NCBI GenBank assembly: GCA_002366565.1
Contig: DFBJ01000009.1
Coordinates: 556,193 to 620,192 of the forward strand
Length of the DNA stretch: 64,000 nucleotides
Reading direction: 5' to 3'
From: Bacteriovoracaceae bacterium UBA3083
GTDB lineage: Bacteria; Bdellovibrionota; Bacteriovoracia; Bacteriovoracales; Bacteriovoracaceae
The translations under genes were made by a program, and so were the position numbers. The notes below the pieces were generated by a model. It was not told the origin of the DNA and searched no databases. It saw only the letters and a list, made by a program, of their open reading frames with translations. Positions 8,720-16,416 of this stretch are shown in pieces (position 1 is the stretch's first letter; every line of letters begins with the position of its first letter).

Positions 8720-9547
8720 TTATATTTCCTTGAATGAATGAGTAGATCTATGAATTTTGCCTAGGCGGTCGATTATAAAGCCACTAACTTTAAGATCTTC
8801 CATTTTAGTCATTGCCTCACTAGTATTGAGTGAAGATAGGTAAGTTGCAAGAACATCAGACTCTGTTGTTTTGTCACACCTTACTGTTACTGCGAGAGGG
8901 GTATCTAGAGAAGTTGTTTTTATATGATTTTTCTTTAAATACTGACCGCTTGTTGCGAGCGATCCTGACTTTATATTTATAAAGCCAATCTTATTGTTGA
9001 TATTAAAAGGGTTTGTGATTCCAATCTTCCAAGGTCGTGGAGAATTTTTATGGGAGTGAACTCTTAAGTCTCCAGATCCATTAACCATGAAATTGATCAT
9101 TCCTTCTTTCTTTAAAAACTCAAAGCACATATCAACAGCATAACCTTTTCCAATACCTCCGAGAGACACTTTCATTTCTTTCTTAGGGAGATAGATTGTA
9201 GAATCCTCTTCATTGATAATTATTTCTGAAGGATTATTTGCTCCTATAGGTCCTTGGAAGCAAATATTAAAGAAGTTATTAGTTTTTTCATAATAGCTAA
9301 TAGACTCTTTAATTAACTCTATTGTTAATGCATTTACTTTTACGGGGGAGACTCCTGCATTTTTGTTAATATTATTGAAAGGGCTATCTTTAAATACAGT
9401 GAAGTAATCTTCAAACTCTTTTACTTTATTAAATGTTTTACTCACTAAATCTATTACTTCATTTTCACTAAAATTAGGTTGTGGGAAGTAAGAAATCTCC
9501 CACGAACAATTCATATGGTTTGAAGTAATAGACTTGAGAGAACTCAT
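8720..9547 (-). CDS. ApbE family FAD:protein FMN transferase
   Basis: A 275-aa ApbE-fold enzyme. The core motif SLGGIGKGYAVD lies at about residues 128-139, followed by MVNGSGDLRVHS and WKIGITNP. LATSGQY and the late TTESDVLATYLSS carry the metal-binding Thr/Asp region. Family members transfer FMN from FAD to a Ser/Thr of exported electron-transfer proteins. Unlike most, it shows no clear signal peptide or lipobox, so either it is exported another way or the start is misjudged. It shares a base with the upstream DUF3570 stop (TAATG). It is probably dedicated to a substrate in the same cassette. Confidence 0.85.
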   Translation of the reverse strand: MSSLKSITSNHMNCSWEISYFPQPNFSENEVIDLVSKTFNKVKEFEDYFTVFKDSPFNNINKNAGVSPVKVNALTIELIKESISYYEKTNNFFNICFQGPIGANNPSEIIINEEDSTIYLPKKEMKVSLGGIGKGYAVDMCFEFLKKEGMINFMVNGSGDLRVHSHKNSPRPWKIGITNPFNINNKIGFINIKSGSLATSGQYLKKNHIKTTSLDTPLAVTVRCDKTTESDVLATYLSSLNTSEAMTKMEDLKVSGFIIDRLGKIHRSTHSFKEI

Positions 9548-10692
9548 TAAAATTCTGCTCCAACTGAAAATTGAGTCAATACATAACTTAGATCATTAGA
9601 TCTAGTAGAGTAGTAAGCTGCCGTAGATAAGTTTAAGTTTTCAATCTCAAAGTTATATATTTTCGCTTCTCCTAGATCGTAAGAATAGTGTGGCCCTATC
9701 CTGTGAGACGTAAATTTTTCTAAATCACTATCACTTGTGAAGCTTGGAGTTATGCTCGTTAAAGTTCTATGAAAATACTTAACATTACTCTGAGAGTAGA
9801 ATCTATAGTTTAGTTCTAAGAAGCCATTCTCATCATTAGTAGTAAAACGAAGAGAAGTTTCATATGTGTGAGACTTTAAATCCCAAGAGTCATGATAGAA
9901 CCTATACTTATTTGAAAAAGCAAGATCATCACTAAAAGCATGAACAAGTTGAGTATAGTAGGCATATCGCTTTCTTGAACCTGGAAGCTGTTCCGCTACT
10001 CTTGTTCCTGCAATCTTTGTTGTATTTCTAATACTTTCTAGTGCACCATTTTGAATAATCGTTGTGTGACCAATAGAGAGGATATCATTTCTAGTTAAGA
10101 ACTGAGATGCATTTATATCTAGAGAATAAACTCTCTTATCTTCAGCATCTTTTGTCTTTTCATTTATATAGTCAAATAGATTCGTTGAATCCATGAAGTA
10201 TTGAGCAGAGGTTGTTAAAGTAAAGTTATCTTCAGCAAAAGATCCTGTCCATGAAAGTCCAGCATTAAAACTTTTGTAATCGTACTCACTACTAAATCCA
10301 ACTTTTGGAGTCCATAGGGATTTATCTACTTCTTTTGTGTAAGAGAAGTTTCCTGAAATTCTACTCTGTAATCCAATACCTTCTCCTGATTGTCCTGTAT
10401 TTCCATCTAGTCGAGTATCAGATTCTGCAGTCCATGTATCAAAAGTTATATTGGCATTAATATTCGTTGTCTCATCAATTTGGTAGCTAGCAAAAAGCAT
10501 AGGTTCAAAGACGAGTACGTCTTCATCGCCAGAGTCATCAAAAACTTGAGCACCATTATTTGAGGATTGCGAGTAGAGGTTGAAAAGTAATTTTGTCTTC
10601 CACGTTTTTGGTGTCATCATTTCTGCGAATGCTTGAACCATAGAGAGGCTAAGAATAAATACTGATAGAGTCAGCCACTTAATTACACCCAC
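9547..10692 (-). CDS. DUF3570 outer-membrane beta-barrel protein
   Basis: A 381-aa exported protein. After a signal peptide ending ...MVQAFA it is a run of alternating beta strands rich in Tyr, Phe, Ser and Asn, ending in SVGAEF, a C-terminal Phe typical of OM barrels. It matches DUF3570 in length and neighbours. I place the start at the GTG at 10692: GGGAGG lies five bases upstream and the ATG at 10719 is only a shadow of the DUF4266 frame. The start therefore lies 14 bases inside the DUF4266 gene. Likely an OM barrel that carries or exposes the partner lipoprotein; the function is unknown. Confidence 0.8.
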   Translation of the reverse strand: MGVIKWLTLSVFILSLSMVQAFAEMMTPKTWKTKLLFNLYSQSSNNGAQVFDDSGDEDVLVFEPMLFASYQIDETTNINANITFDTWTAESDTRLDGNTGQSGEGIGLQSRISGNFSYTKEVDKSLWTPKVGFSSEYDYKSFNAGLSWTGSFAEDNFTLTTSAQYFMDSTNLFDYINEKTKDAEDKRVYSLDINASQFLTRNDILSIGHTTIIQNGALESIRNTTKIAGTRVAEQLPGSRKRYAYYTQLVHAFSDDLAFSNKYRFYHDSWDLKSHTYETSLRFTTNDENGFLELNYRFYSQSNVKYFHRTLTSITPSFTSDSDLEKFTSHRIGPHYSYDLGEAKIYNFEIENLNLSTAAYYSTRSNDLSYVLTQFSVGAEF

Positions 10693-10876
10693 AGCCGCCT
10701 CCCACAGATCCACTTCCACCAGCAGATCCTTCTCTATAGCTATTTACTTCTTCGAGAAAAACCTGTTCTTCAGGCTTTGGGTCTAGTTTCATTATTCTTG
10801 AACTAAGTCTTCCTCTATCTATTTGCTTAACATTCGCGCAAGATGTGAGGAGTAATAATAGTAATATTTTTTTCAT
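10679..10876 (-). CDS. DUF4266 small lipoprotein with GGGCGCN tail
   Basis: A 65-aa protein: short signal peptide with lipobox LTSC (Cys13), a middle segment MKLDPKPEEQVFLEEVNSYREGS, then a Ser/Gly tail ending GGGCGCN. This pattern is that of DUF4266. It is the promoter-proximal gene of the cassette with DUF3570, ApbE and a TlpA thioredoxin. What is seen: lipidation, conserved C-x-C at the extreme C-terminus, a flexible GS-rich linker. What is inferred: the tail may be modified or redox-active, with ApbE and TlpA as its maturation partners. The function is not known to me. Confidence 0.85.
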   Translation of the reverse strand: MKKILLLLLLTSCANVKQIDRGRLSSRIMKLDPKPEEQVFLEEVNSYREGSAGGSGSVGGGCGCN

Positions 10877-10963
10877 ATTTAAATCTCCAATAGTAAATTA
10901 TTTCATTTATTCTGTTGGAGTGAAAGGGGAAAGTGACCTAGCCTTCTTGTCGGATAATAGAGA

Positions 10964-10985
10964 GGGAGTACTAGATTGTACCCCC
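10964..10985 (-). other. hairpin between FMN reductase and DUF4266 genes
   Basis: Imperfect stem GGGAGTAC / GTACCCCC around a 6-base loop, in the gap between two leftward genes. It could terminate the FMN reductase transcript (followed on that strand by TCTCTATT) or be a leader of the cassette. No clean T-run. Confidence 0.35.
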
Positions 10986-10994
10986 AATAAAAAA

Positions 10995-11507
10995 TTAAAG
11001 TGAGCTGATTTTAACTAATTGAGAAATAACTTCTTTTGCTGAGTCTACATTCAATTCTTTAGCGTAGCTTGTAAGTAGCTTTCTTCCAATGATATTACAA
11101 CCAATGAAAGCAAACTGTTCTTGCATCGCCATAAGAACATGGTTTCCTCCACCGCCACTGTGAGTTCCAAGAACTGCTGGCTTTGTGTTTAATGCTTCTC
11201 TCCAGTTCTCATTTCCAGATCTGCTAATCCATGCAATTGTATTATTGAGCGCCGGAGGTACCGATCCATTATATTCAGGGGCTAGAAAGATAAATCCTTG
11301 AGCGTCCATAAATTTTTGAGTTATGTATACTGCATCTTCTGGCGTACCGTTCTTTTCTTCTTTAGCTGTGTAAAGAGGGAGTTTTAAATCAAGAAGGTTA
11401 ACAACTTCAAAGCTCGCTTCATATTCCTTTGAGATATCTAAAAGAGTATTTGCTAATTTTAAATTATTTCCATCACTTGCTGTAACTATTAGTATGTTTG
11501 GTTTCAT
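10995..11507 (-). CDS. NADPH-dependent FMN reductase family
   Basis: A 170-aa flavodoxin-fold reductase (ChrR/azoreductase-like). LAPEYNGSVPPALNNTIAW is the diagnostic FMN-binding loop, and TKPAVLGTHSGGGGN is the second. The N-terminal MKPNILIVTASDGNN replaces the usual GSxR phosphate-binding loop with SDGNN. Full-length for the family, cytoplasmic. It could supply reduced flavin or act on quinones; the substrate cannot be read from sequence. It is upstream of the ApbE cassette on the same strand but separated by 118 bp and a hairpin, so co-regulation is only possible. Confidence 0.85.
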   Translation of the reverse strand: MKPNILIVTASDGNNLKLANTLLDISKEYEASFEVVNLLDLKLPLYTAKEEKNGTPEDAVYITQKFMDAQGFIFLAPEYNGSVPPALNNTIAWISRSGNENWREALNTKPAVLGTHSGGGGNHVLMAMQEQFAFIGCNIIGRKLLTSYAKELNVDSAKEVISQLVKISSL

Positions 11508-11554
11508 GTATTCTCCGACTTATTTGTTTAATTATTATTTTCACTTATTTCTTA

Positions 11555-12487
11555 TTATTTGACTAGATTGGAAATCGCTTCTGGGAAATCATTTGGTAGT
11601 GGTGCACAAAATTCAATGATCTCTTTTGATTCAGGGTGAGGAAAGCTTACTTTGTAGGCATGCAGAAGAGTTCTTCCATCTCCCTGTTTTCCATATATAG
11701 AGTCTCCTGATATTGGGAAACCAAGCTCACTTAAGTGAACACGTATTTGATGAAGCCTTCCTGTTTCTGGAGAGGCTTCCACTAAAGTTTTTCCGTTTGT
11801 ATGGCCAATCACTTTGAAAGTTGTTTTGGCCTCTTTCCCACCAGAACTCACACTCTTTACTTTCATACGATTCGAAGGGTCTCTATCAAGTCTATTTTTA
11901 ATAGTTGTATCTTTGAATGTTTTTTGTGAGTCTTCTATTAATGCTAGGTAAGTCTTTTTTATGATTTTCTTTTCAAATAATTCTGTGAAGTATTTATTGT
12001 ACGATTTCTTTTTGCAAAAAACTAAAACTCCACTTGTTTCAAAATCAATGCGGTGGTGAAGAGCGATATATTTTTCTTTATGAGGACCGCTTATATACCT
12101 AGTCATTGCTGCTAAGAAATTGTCTTGAGTTGATTGAAGTGTTGCGTTGGATGAGATATTTGCAGGCTTATTTGCTATAAGAAAAATATTTTCATCATGA
12201 ATAATCATCTCATCTGTTACTTTAATAGTTTCTTTTATTGGAAGAGACCAATCTCTAAGTTCTGCTTTCGTTATAGAGATAGAATATGGAGTACCTTTTT
12301 CTATAGAAAGATTAGCATCTAAGATTGAAATACCTTTTACTTTGATTCTTTTTTGCTTTAGAAGGTTTTGAAAACCATCTCTCTCTAGTGATAGCGAGAA
12401 GTCTTCTCTTAAAGAATTTTTTAAATTATTAAATAGAGAGTCATTCTTAAAAGCTTTTAGCTTAAGTGTCTTAAAGAAACTTTTCAA
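11555..12487 (-). CDS. RluA-family pseudouridine synthase with S4-like N-terminus
   Basis: A 310-aa RluA/RluD-type enzyme, isomerizing uridine in rRNA or tRNA. An S4-like RNA-binding segment (FQNLLKQKRIKVKG) lies in the N-terminal third. The catalytic motif is ALHHRIDFETSGVLVF with the Asp nucleophile, followed by GRLHQIRVHLSELGFPISGD. The likeliest start is the TTG at 12487, with GGGAG about 6 bases upstream, inside the last codons of the previous gene. The ATG at 12562 would add residues that merely mirror the upstream gene. Two related synthases in tandem suggests different RNA targets; which ones cannot be told. Confidence 0.8.
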   Translation of the reverse strand: MKSFFKTLKLKAFKNDSLFNNLKNSLREDFSLSLERDGFQNLLKQKRIKVKGISILDANLSIEKGTPYSISITKAELRDWSLPIKETIKVTDEMIIHDENIFLIANKPANISSNATLQSTQDNFLAAMTRYISGPHKEKYIALHHRIDFETSGVLVFCKKKSYNKYFTELFEKKIIKKTYLALIEDSQKTFKDTTIKNRLDRDPSNRMKVKSVSSGGKEAKTTFKVIGHTNGKTLVEASPETGRLHQIRVHLSELGFPISGDSIYGKQGDGRTLLHAYKVSFPHPESKEIIEFCAPLPNDFPEAISNLVK

Positions 12488-13124
12488 TTTTCTCTCCCAT
12501 AATCTCTTCAAAGTAAGAAGGTATTTCAGCTTGAAATGACTCCTTAGTTCCCTCAAGCTCAATATCTAGACAGTAAGAGTGTAGGGCCATCTTCGTGAAT
12601 TGATATTTATTCTTAATTAGCTTTTGATATTTAGACTCACCATACCTCTTATCTCCAATTATTTCTAACTTATGAAGAGCGCAGTGGCGTCTAATTTGAT
12701 GAGTTCTTCCTGTTTCAATTTGAAATAAAATCAAAGAGAAGTATTGATTTGCATGGATGAGCTTCCAATTTGTAATGCACTCCTTCAAATTTGATTTCTT
12801 TCCTCTTGGATTTTTAAAGCCCTCCGCCTTATCACTTAATTGGTCAGACCAAGTTCCAGAAGATCCTTGAGTTTTTCCTCTACAGATAGCTAAATAGTAT
12901 TTCCTTGATTTGTTGAGGGCGTTTTGCAAAGATGCAACTTTATCTGAAGTTCTTGCCAGTAGAAGCAGACCACTTGTGTCTTTATCAATACGATGTGCAG
13001 GGATTGTTTCTACGCCTTTTGATTTAAAGTACTCAATAACACTTTCTGAGTCATTGTGAACACTAGTCCCACAGGGCTTATTTATAATGAGCCAAGACTT
13101 GCCGTCTTTAATTACTTTTATCAT
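12471..13124 (-). CDS. RluA-family pseudouridine synthase
   Basis: A 217-aa catalytic-domain-only synthase of the RluA/TruC type. WLIINKPCGTSVHN starts the domain. AHRIDKDTSGLLLLA holds the catalytic Asp, and TGRTHQIRRHCALHKLEIIGDKRYG is the usual late block. No S4 domain, unlike its downstream neighbour. The segment RHCALHKLEIIGD (His-Cys-Ala) resembles TruC, which modifies tRNA U65 in E. coli, but I would not fix the target. The 3' end overlaps the second synthase by about 17 bases, so the two are co-translated. Confidence 0.88.
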   Translation of the reverse strand: MIKVIKDGKSWLIINKPCGTSVHNDSESVIEYFKSKGVETIPAHRIDKDTSGLLLLARTSDKVASLQNALNKSRKYYLAICRGKTQGSSGTWSDQLSDKAEGFKNPRGKKSNLKECITNWKLIHANQYFSLILFQIETGRTHQIRRHCALHKLEIIGDKRYGESKYQKLIKNKYQFTKMALHSYCLDIELEGTKESFQAEIPSYFEEIMGEKIEKFL

Positions 13125-13277
13125 AATTATTTATGTCACACTCTTGGAGATTCGGCAATGTTACGCAGCACTGTAGTTGACCTAAGTATGAGAAATTTTT
13201 AAGAAATTCTTGACTTTTATTGCTATCATCTAGAGTCTACTATATCATTTATTAAAGCTTTTGAGAGAACCTGTTCA

Positions 13278-13703
13278 TTGAAAAATCATGTTAGTGAAAA
13301 TATTTATTTTACAGATATATTTAGGAGACTAGGTTGCTCTACGGTATGCTCTAAGTTCAAGCTTAAAGATGAGCAATGGGAATACCTTGCAAAAAGAGGA
13401 TTTGATACCATCTTACTAGAAGGTAGATCTCTAATTGTTAAAATTTTCAATGAAGATGCTAAATCGCACTCTTGTAAGACTGCTCCAATACAAACTCACC
13501 CTATATATATTGCACTACACGCTACAGGCACATGTTGTCGCTCATCTCTTGAGAAGTGGCATAAAATTCCAAAAACAAAAGAGCTCAAAGAAAAAGATAT
13601 CTTCTATATCTTACTCGTTGTTAAGGAATGGATAATTAGACAGGAAAAGCCTAATCATCTAATAAAGTCAGAAAAATCTCAATTAAGTCTCTTTTGCAGT
13701 TAA
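13278..13703 (+). CDS. DUF4186 family protein
   Basis: A 141-aa protein matching DUF4186. The features are a conserved core with CSKFKLKDEQWEYLAKRGFDTI, then PIQTHPIYIALHATGTCCRSSLEKWHKIPK, then a helical WIIRQ end. The HPI-AxHATxTCC-LxKWH pattern has His and Cys residues that look metal-binding. The best start is a TTG at 13278; GAGA lies about 10 bases upstream, so this start is uncertain. The function of the family is unknown. It precedes a CDF metal exporter on the same strand by 56 bases, which could be meaningful given the possible metal site (inference). Confidence 0.75.
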   Translation: MKNHVSENIYFTDIFRRLGCSTVCSKFKLKDEQWEYLAKRGFDTILLEGRSLIVKIFNEDAKSHSCKTAPIQTHPIYIALHATGTCCRSSLEKWHKIPKTKELKEKDIFYILLVVKEWIIRQEKPNHLIKSEKSQLSLFCS

Positions 13704-13759
13704 GTGGCAAAAGTTTATTTTCCTTAGGCATTTGGTATAAATCAATCTACAATTTTTAA

Positions 13760-14650
13760 ATGTCTAATTGTCACCACCACCATCATAACCACTCTGGAAG
13801 CAAAAATATTTTAATTGCTTTTGTCCTTAACTTCTCGTTTGCAATAATTGAATTTATTGGAGGATATCTAACCAACTCAATGGCGATATACTCTGATGCA
13901 CTTCATGACTTAGGCGATAGTTTTTCATTATTAATGTCTTACTTTCTTGAAAAGTTTTCTAAAAAAGATAGTGATCAAAAGTACACTTATGGCTACAGAA
14001 GATTTTCCTTATTAAGTGCTCTTATAAACTCATTGATTCTACTTGGAGGATCAATTTTTGTTATTACAGAGTCTTTTGAAAGGCTACTATCTCCTGAGCC
14101 TGTTATGAGTGAGGGGATGTTTGCGCTTGCTGTTCTTGGTGTTGTAGTGAACGGTGTAGCAGCTTATAGAATGTCTAAGGAAACTGGAATAAATCAAAGA
14201 ATGGTAATGCTTCACCTTATGGAGGACATCTTAGGGTGGTGTGCAGTCTTAATTGTAAGTGTCGTTCTCTATTTTAAGCCTTGGTATATTCTTGACTCAA
14301 TTCTTTCTATACTTATCTCACTATTAGTTCTTAAGGGTGTTTATAAAGGAATGAGGAGAGTTGTAACTATTCTTATGCAGGCCTTTCCTAAGGACCTTGA
14401 TATGGATCAGTTAAAATCTGAATTAATTAAAATTGATGGAGTTGAAGATATTCACTTTATTCAAGGGTGGTCTCTTGATGAAGAGTCTCATTCCTTAACA
14501 TTTCATGTCTCAGTATCTGATGAACTCAAAGTTAGAGAGCTAGATAAGCTTAAACAAGTTATTAAATCTAGACTCTTTGATATGAAGGTTTCAAACTCCG
14601 TTATCGAGTTTGAGGGCGTAGGTCATAGCTGTGACCATATTTCCAAGTAG
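13760..14650 (+). CDS. cation diffusion facilitator, zinc-type
   Basis: A 296-aa CDF exporter using proton antiport to remove Zn2+ or a similar divalent metal from the cytoplasm. His-rich N-terminus (HHHHHNH within the first 12 residues), about six membrane segments, and a C-terminal cytoplasmic ferredoxin-like domain from about residue 205. Transport-site motifs are SDALHDLGD in TM2 and LHLMEDILGW in TM5, each giving an HxxxD pair as in ZitB/CzcD. A final GHSCDH adds another likely metal ligand. Length is typical. No metal-sensor gene is adjacent. Confidence 0.92.
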   Translation: MSNCHHHHHNHSGSKNILIAFVLNFSFAIIEFIGGYLTNSMAIYSDALHDLGDSFSLLMSYFLEKFSKKDSDQKYTYGYRRFSLLSALINSLILLGGSIFVITESFERLLSPEPVMSEGMFALAVLGVVVNGVAAYRMSKETGINQRMVMLHLMEDILGWCAVLIVSVVLYFKPWYILDSILSILISLLVLKGVYKGMRRVVTILMQAFPKDLDMDQLKSELIKIDGVEDIHFIQGWSLDEESHSLTFHVSVSDELKVRELDKLKQVIKSRLFDMKVSNSVIEFEGVGHSCDHISK

Positions 14651-14799
14651 TTTTTATTTTCCTTTCTTTTAGGATGTGTAGTACCATCTCTTAGTCATTT
14701 ATTGTGTCGCTGCGCATTGTTTTGTTGGTGATAAGTATGTTTCACTTAGTAAAAACTATATTTCAATAGGTTAGATTGCTAAAAAACTGACTTCTTCAC

Positions 14800-14828
14800 T
14801 TGAAAAAGTGCGCAAAAACGATTAATTT
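14800..14828 (+). promoter_or_regulatory. predicted sigma70-type promoter for the 34-aa basic protein
   Basis: TTGAAA at 14800-14805 and TAATTT at 14823-14828 with 17-base spacing, about 40 bases before the GTG at 14870. It fits a short leader; unproven. Confidence 0.45.
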
Positions 14829-14869
14829 CTTTAGGTTAGTTTTGTGAACATTTAAACAGGGGTGTCGTC

Positions 14870-14974
14870 GTGGCCAGTGGTTCTCGTCATAGAAGAAAGC
14901 ACAATAAAGGAAGAAGAAAAAGAGGTTCTAAATATAGAAAGAACTTACGTCTTCGTAAAAAACAAAGAAGCTAA
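14870..14974 (+). CDS. 34-aa extremely basic small protein
   Basis: GTG start, 34 codons, TAA. AGGGG sits about 7 bases before the GTG. Roughly 19 of the 34 residues are Arg, Lys or His (for example SRHRRKHNKGRRKRGSKYRK), with no acidic residue. A predicted promoter lies upstream and a strong terminator follows, so it is a self-contained transcription unit. Size and composition resemble tiny ribosome-associated proteins such as bTHX or mS38-like peptides, or a nucleic-acid-binding peptide, but I see no clear homology. An overlapping 73-codon frame in the same stretch has no comparable features. Confidence 0.7.
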   Translation: MASGSRHRRKHNKGRRKRGSKYRKNLRLRKKQRS

Positions 14975-15001
14975 AAGCTTAAGCTTTCAAATTATAAAAG
15001 G

Positions 15002-15028
15002 CCCCTTCTATGTAAGGGGTTTTTTATT
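15002..15028 (+). terminator. Rho-independent terminator after the 34-aa gene
   Basis: CCCCTT / AAGGGG stem with a 6-base loop followed by TTTTTT, 28 bases after the small gene's stop. A textbook intrinsic terminator, placed between it and the MATE gene. Confidence 0.9.
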
Positions 15029-15072
15029 ATCTAATTTGCTCATCCCTAAATTATCCCAGATAATATCAATAC

Positions 15073-16416
15073 ATGAAAAATGAATTAAAAAGAATTGGTA
15101 AGCTAAGCTTACCGTTAATATTTGCTCAGATTGGTGTAGTTCTACTTGGTGTAACCGATATGGTTATGCTTGGACACTATAGTGATGTTGCTCTTAAGGC
15201 CGCAGGCTTAGCAAATGTATGGATCATCGGTACCTTAATGTTTGGTATTGGCTGTAGCCTCGGTATTGATCCAGTTATCTCTAAACTTCTAGGAGAGGGA
15301 AGTCATAACAAGGTTAGGGTCTCCCTCATAAGTGCAAAAGTCTTATCTGTCATTGTGGCAATTTTCACAGGGATTCTGTGGAGTTTCACTGGAAGCATCC
15401 TTGAATTCTTTGGACAAAATGCTAACTACTCTAGCTTAGCTCATGAATATGCTCTTATTCAGATTCCAAGTTTAATTCCATTCTTTATGTACATGGTTTT
15501 TAGGCAATATATGATTGCACACGAGCGGACTATGCCTGTCGCCGTAGTCTTAATCATTACAAATGTAATTAATGTAGCTTTAAATTGGGTCTTTATATAC
15601 GGTGTTGGACCATTTGAAGAAATGGGATTATTTGGAGCAGGGCTTTCAAGCTGCTTCATGCGAGCTGCTCAATATATCCTGCTATGCTTAATTGTATATT
15701 ACGGAAAAGATTATAAAGAATACTGGGTTAAATATAGTTCTAAGTATTTTGATAAAGATATATTTAAAAAGATTTCTTTAATGGGAATACCTATAGGTAT
15801 CCAGTTAATGCTAGAGGCGTTTGGATTACAGATTACAACCTTTATAGCTGGGAGAATCGGTAGTGATGAACTTGGTGCACACACTGTTATTTTAAATCTT
15901 CAATATCTATTTTTTATTCTCCCAATGTCTCTCTCTCTTTGTGCAGCTACAAGACTTGGCTTTGAAATAGGAACAAAAAATAAAAATATACTCACTATTT
16001 ATAAGGCTTCTCTAATTGTATCTATTTGTGCATTTCTTATAACTTCTCTTACAGTTCTTTTTGCAGGGGAGAGCTTGATAGAGGCCTATGGTGTTTCTGA
16101 GAAAATAATCAACTTAGCTAAGGAATGCCTAACTTATAGTTCTATATTTCTTTTCTTTTATGGATTGCAGATGCTAGGGACAGGGTTTCTAAGAGGAGCT
16201 GGACTCACTATATCTACGAGTATTGCAAATGTATTTTCTCTCTATATCTGTGCTCTACCTATGTGTTATTTCCTTGCGATTTCACAAGGGTGGGGATTAT
16301 CTGGTCTATGGGCCGGACTATCATTTGGTATGATAGTCGCGACTCTAATATCTTTATTTTTAAATATAAAGTTCTACTTGCAATATAATAAGACTCTACT
16401 TTCTTCCAAGAAGTAA
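15073..16416 (+). CDS. MATE family multidrug efflux protein
   Basis: A 447-aa, 12-TM exporter of the NorM/DinF type, moving cationic compounds out of the cytoplasm by Na+ or H+ antiport. The N-terminal LPLIFAQIGVVLLGVTDMVMLGHYS is the family start. Internal pseudo-repeats appear around GIPIGIQLMLEAFG (second half start). Full-length. No strong SD is seen before the ATG at 15073. Its 3' end overlaps the convergent RND exporter gene by 21 bases, so the two share a termination region. Confidence 0.93.
   Translation: MKNELKRIGKLSLPLIFAQIGVVLLGVTDMVMLGHYSDVALKAAGLANVWIIGTLMFGIGCSLGIDPVISKLLGEGSHNKVRVSLISAKVLSVIVAIFTGILWSFTGSILEFFGQNANYSSLAHEYALIQIPSLIPFFMYMVFRQYMIAHERTMPVAVVLIITNVINVALNWVFIYGVGPFEEMGLFGAGLSSCFMRAAQYILLCLIVYYGKDYKEYWVKYSSKYFDKDIFKKISLMGIPIGIQLMLEAFGLQITTFIAGRIGSDELGAHTVILNLQYLFFILPMSLSLCAATRLGFEIGTKNKNILTIYKASLIVSICAFLITSLTVLFAGESLIEAYGVSEKIINLAKECLTYSSIFLFFYGLQMLGTGFLRGAGLTISTSIANVFSLYICALPMCYFLAISQGWGLSGLWAGLSFGMIVATLISLFLNIKFYLQYNKTLLSSKK

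Noticed and set aside
12488..12562. ATG at 12562 as start of the second pseudouridine synthase
   Set aside because: It lies deep inside the preceding gene without an SD, and the extra residues only mirror that gene in another frame. TTG 12487 has GGGAG upstream.
14862..15083. 73-codon open frame across the small basic gene and its terminator
   Set aside because: It reads through the intrinsic terminator and has no SD. The 34-aa GTG frame in the same place has an SD, promoter and terminator, so the longer frame is a shadow.
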